Below are positions 15,758 to 15,929 of a stretch of 15,929 nt of DNA, in pieces. The stretch comes from Hippea sp964442345 (GTDB lineage Bacteria > Campylobacterota_A > Desulfurellia > Desulfurellales > Hippeaceae): contig CAYTZD010000037.1 in NCBI GenBank assembly GCA_964442345.1, positions 1 to 15,929 of the forward strand. Direction: 5' to 3'. A program made the position numbers and the translations under genes. The notes beneath the pieces were generated by a model. It was not told the DNA's origin. It ran no database searches and worked only from the letters and a program-made list of their open reading frames with translations. The stretch's first letter is position 1. Each line of letters starts with the position of its first letter.

Positions 15758-15786
15758 AAAATATACTAACCAAACCAAGTTGTCAA
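15758..15786 (-). promoter_or_regulatory. Sigma-70-type promoter of the response regulator-kinase operon
   Basis: On the - strand a perfect TTGACA (15781-15786) is followed by TATATT (15760-15765) at 15-base spacing, or TATTTT (15758-15763) at 17. Transcription would start only a few bases before the ATG at 15748, giving an almost leaderless message, which fits the lack of a ribosome binding site. Confidence 0.65.
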
Positions 15787-15808
15787 ATATAAGTATCTGA
15801 TTTGGTTA
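15767..15808. promoter_or_regulatory. Inverted repeat straddling the -35 element (possible operator)
   Basis: TAACCAAA (15767-15774) and TTTGGTTA (15801-15808) are a perfect 8-bp inverted repeat separated by 26 bases. One arm lies between the -35 and -10 elements and the other upstream of the -35, so a dimeric regulator bound here would affect the operon promoter. Chance is possible in AT-rich sequence. Confidence 0.35.
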
Positions 15809-15892
15809 AAGACTAACAAAAAACAAGTTCAGGGCTCTCTATCCCTTATGTAAGTCTCTTTAACTTTTTCACCCATTTTGATAAAATTAAGT

Positions 15893-15929
15893 ATGTTTAT
15901 AACCGAAGAGTATCTAAAGTCTATCTTTT
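15893..15929 (+). CDS. Start of an unidentified divergent gene, cut by the window end
   Basis: An ATG opens a frame of twelve full codons (MFITEEYLKSIF) to the edge. There is no Shine-Dalgarno sequence before it. TAAAAT at 15882-15887 is a possible -10 element, with only a poor -35 about 17 bases further up, which would again give a nearly leaderless message. The piece is too short to identify. It may be spurious, but its position divergent from the signalling operon and the ordinary codon use support a real gene start. Confidence 0.4.
   Translation, partial: MFITEEYLKSIF

Noticed and set aside
15830..15849. AGGG...CCCT near the right edge as a terminator
   Set aside because: There are only four base pairs and no T-tract on either strand.

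Overview
The window looks like chromosome of a low-GC, Gram-negative, probably anaerobic and moderately thermophilic bacterium. Gram-negative character comes from an LptA-type lipopolysaccharide transport protein and from exported HtrA and HlyD-type proteins. Heavy use of ATA, AGA and AAA codons, very tight gene packing and a minimal SufC-SufB pair fit a thermophilic anaerobe. My best guess, from overall feel rather than a database match, is a Hippea/Desulfurella-like member of the Campylobacterota.

Positions 2-7819 (+ strand) form one dense run with very short gaps or overlaps: uvrB (nucleotide excision repair), sufC and sufB (minimal Fe-S cluster assembly), a small membrane-anchored four-cysteine protein, a small-type transaldolase, rdgB (nucleotide-pool sanitation), lptA, gltX and a YihY/BrkB-family membrane protein. 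Several starts lie inside the preceding gene, which suggests cotranscription and translational coupling. The set is housekeeping and mixed in function. After a 55-base gap, htrA/degP (7875-9257) encodes a periplasmic serine protease and ends at a clear intrinsic terminator (9268-9295).

A second small + strand unit begins immediately at that terminator: a short, orphan HlyD-type membrane fusion protein (9296-10033), which overlaps nfi (endonuclease V, 10033-10701) by one base. The convergent gap at 10702-10862 holds a 10-bp-periodic AT-rich stretch. It also holds an in-frame 40-codon open stretch just past the stop of the next gene, which I read as a probable gene remnant.

Positions 10863-15748 (- strand) are a two-gene signalling operon. 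The first gene encodes a response regulator with REC, Aer-like PAS, degenerate GGDEF and apparently intact EAL domains. The second encodes a large sensor histidine kinase with two tandem periplasmic solute-binding domains (NMT1/THI5-like, then SBP_bac_3-like), one membrane helix, PAS, HisKA and HATPase. The genes overlap by four bases. A promoter with a perfect TTGACA -35 lies just upstream, so close to the ATG that the message would be nearly leaderless, and an inverted repeat straddles it. The pair should couple sensing of small periplasmic ligands to breakdown of cyclic di-GMP. It is the most distinctive system here.

At the right edge (15893 onward) a divergent + strand gene begins and is cut off by the window end.
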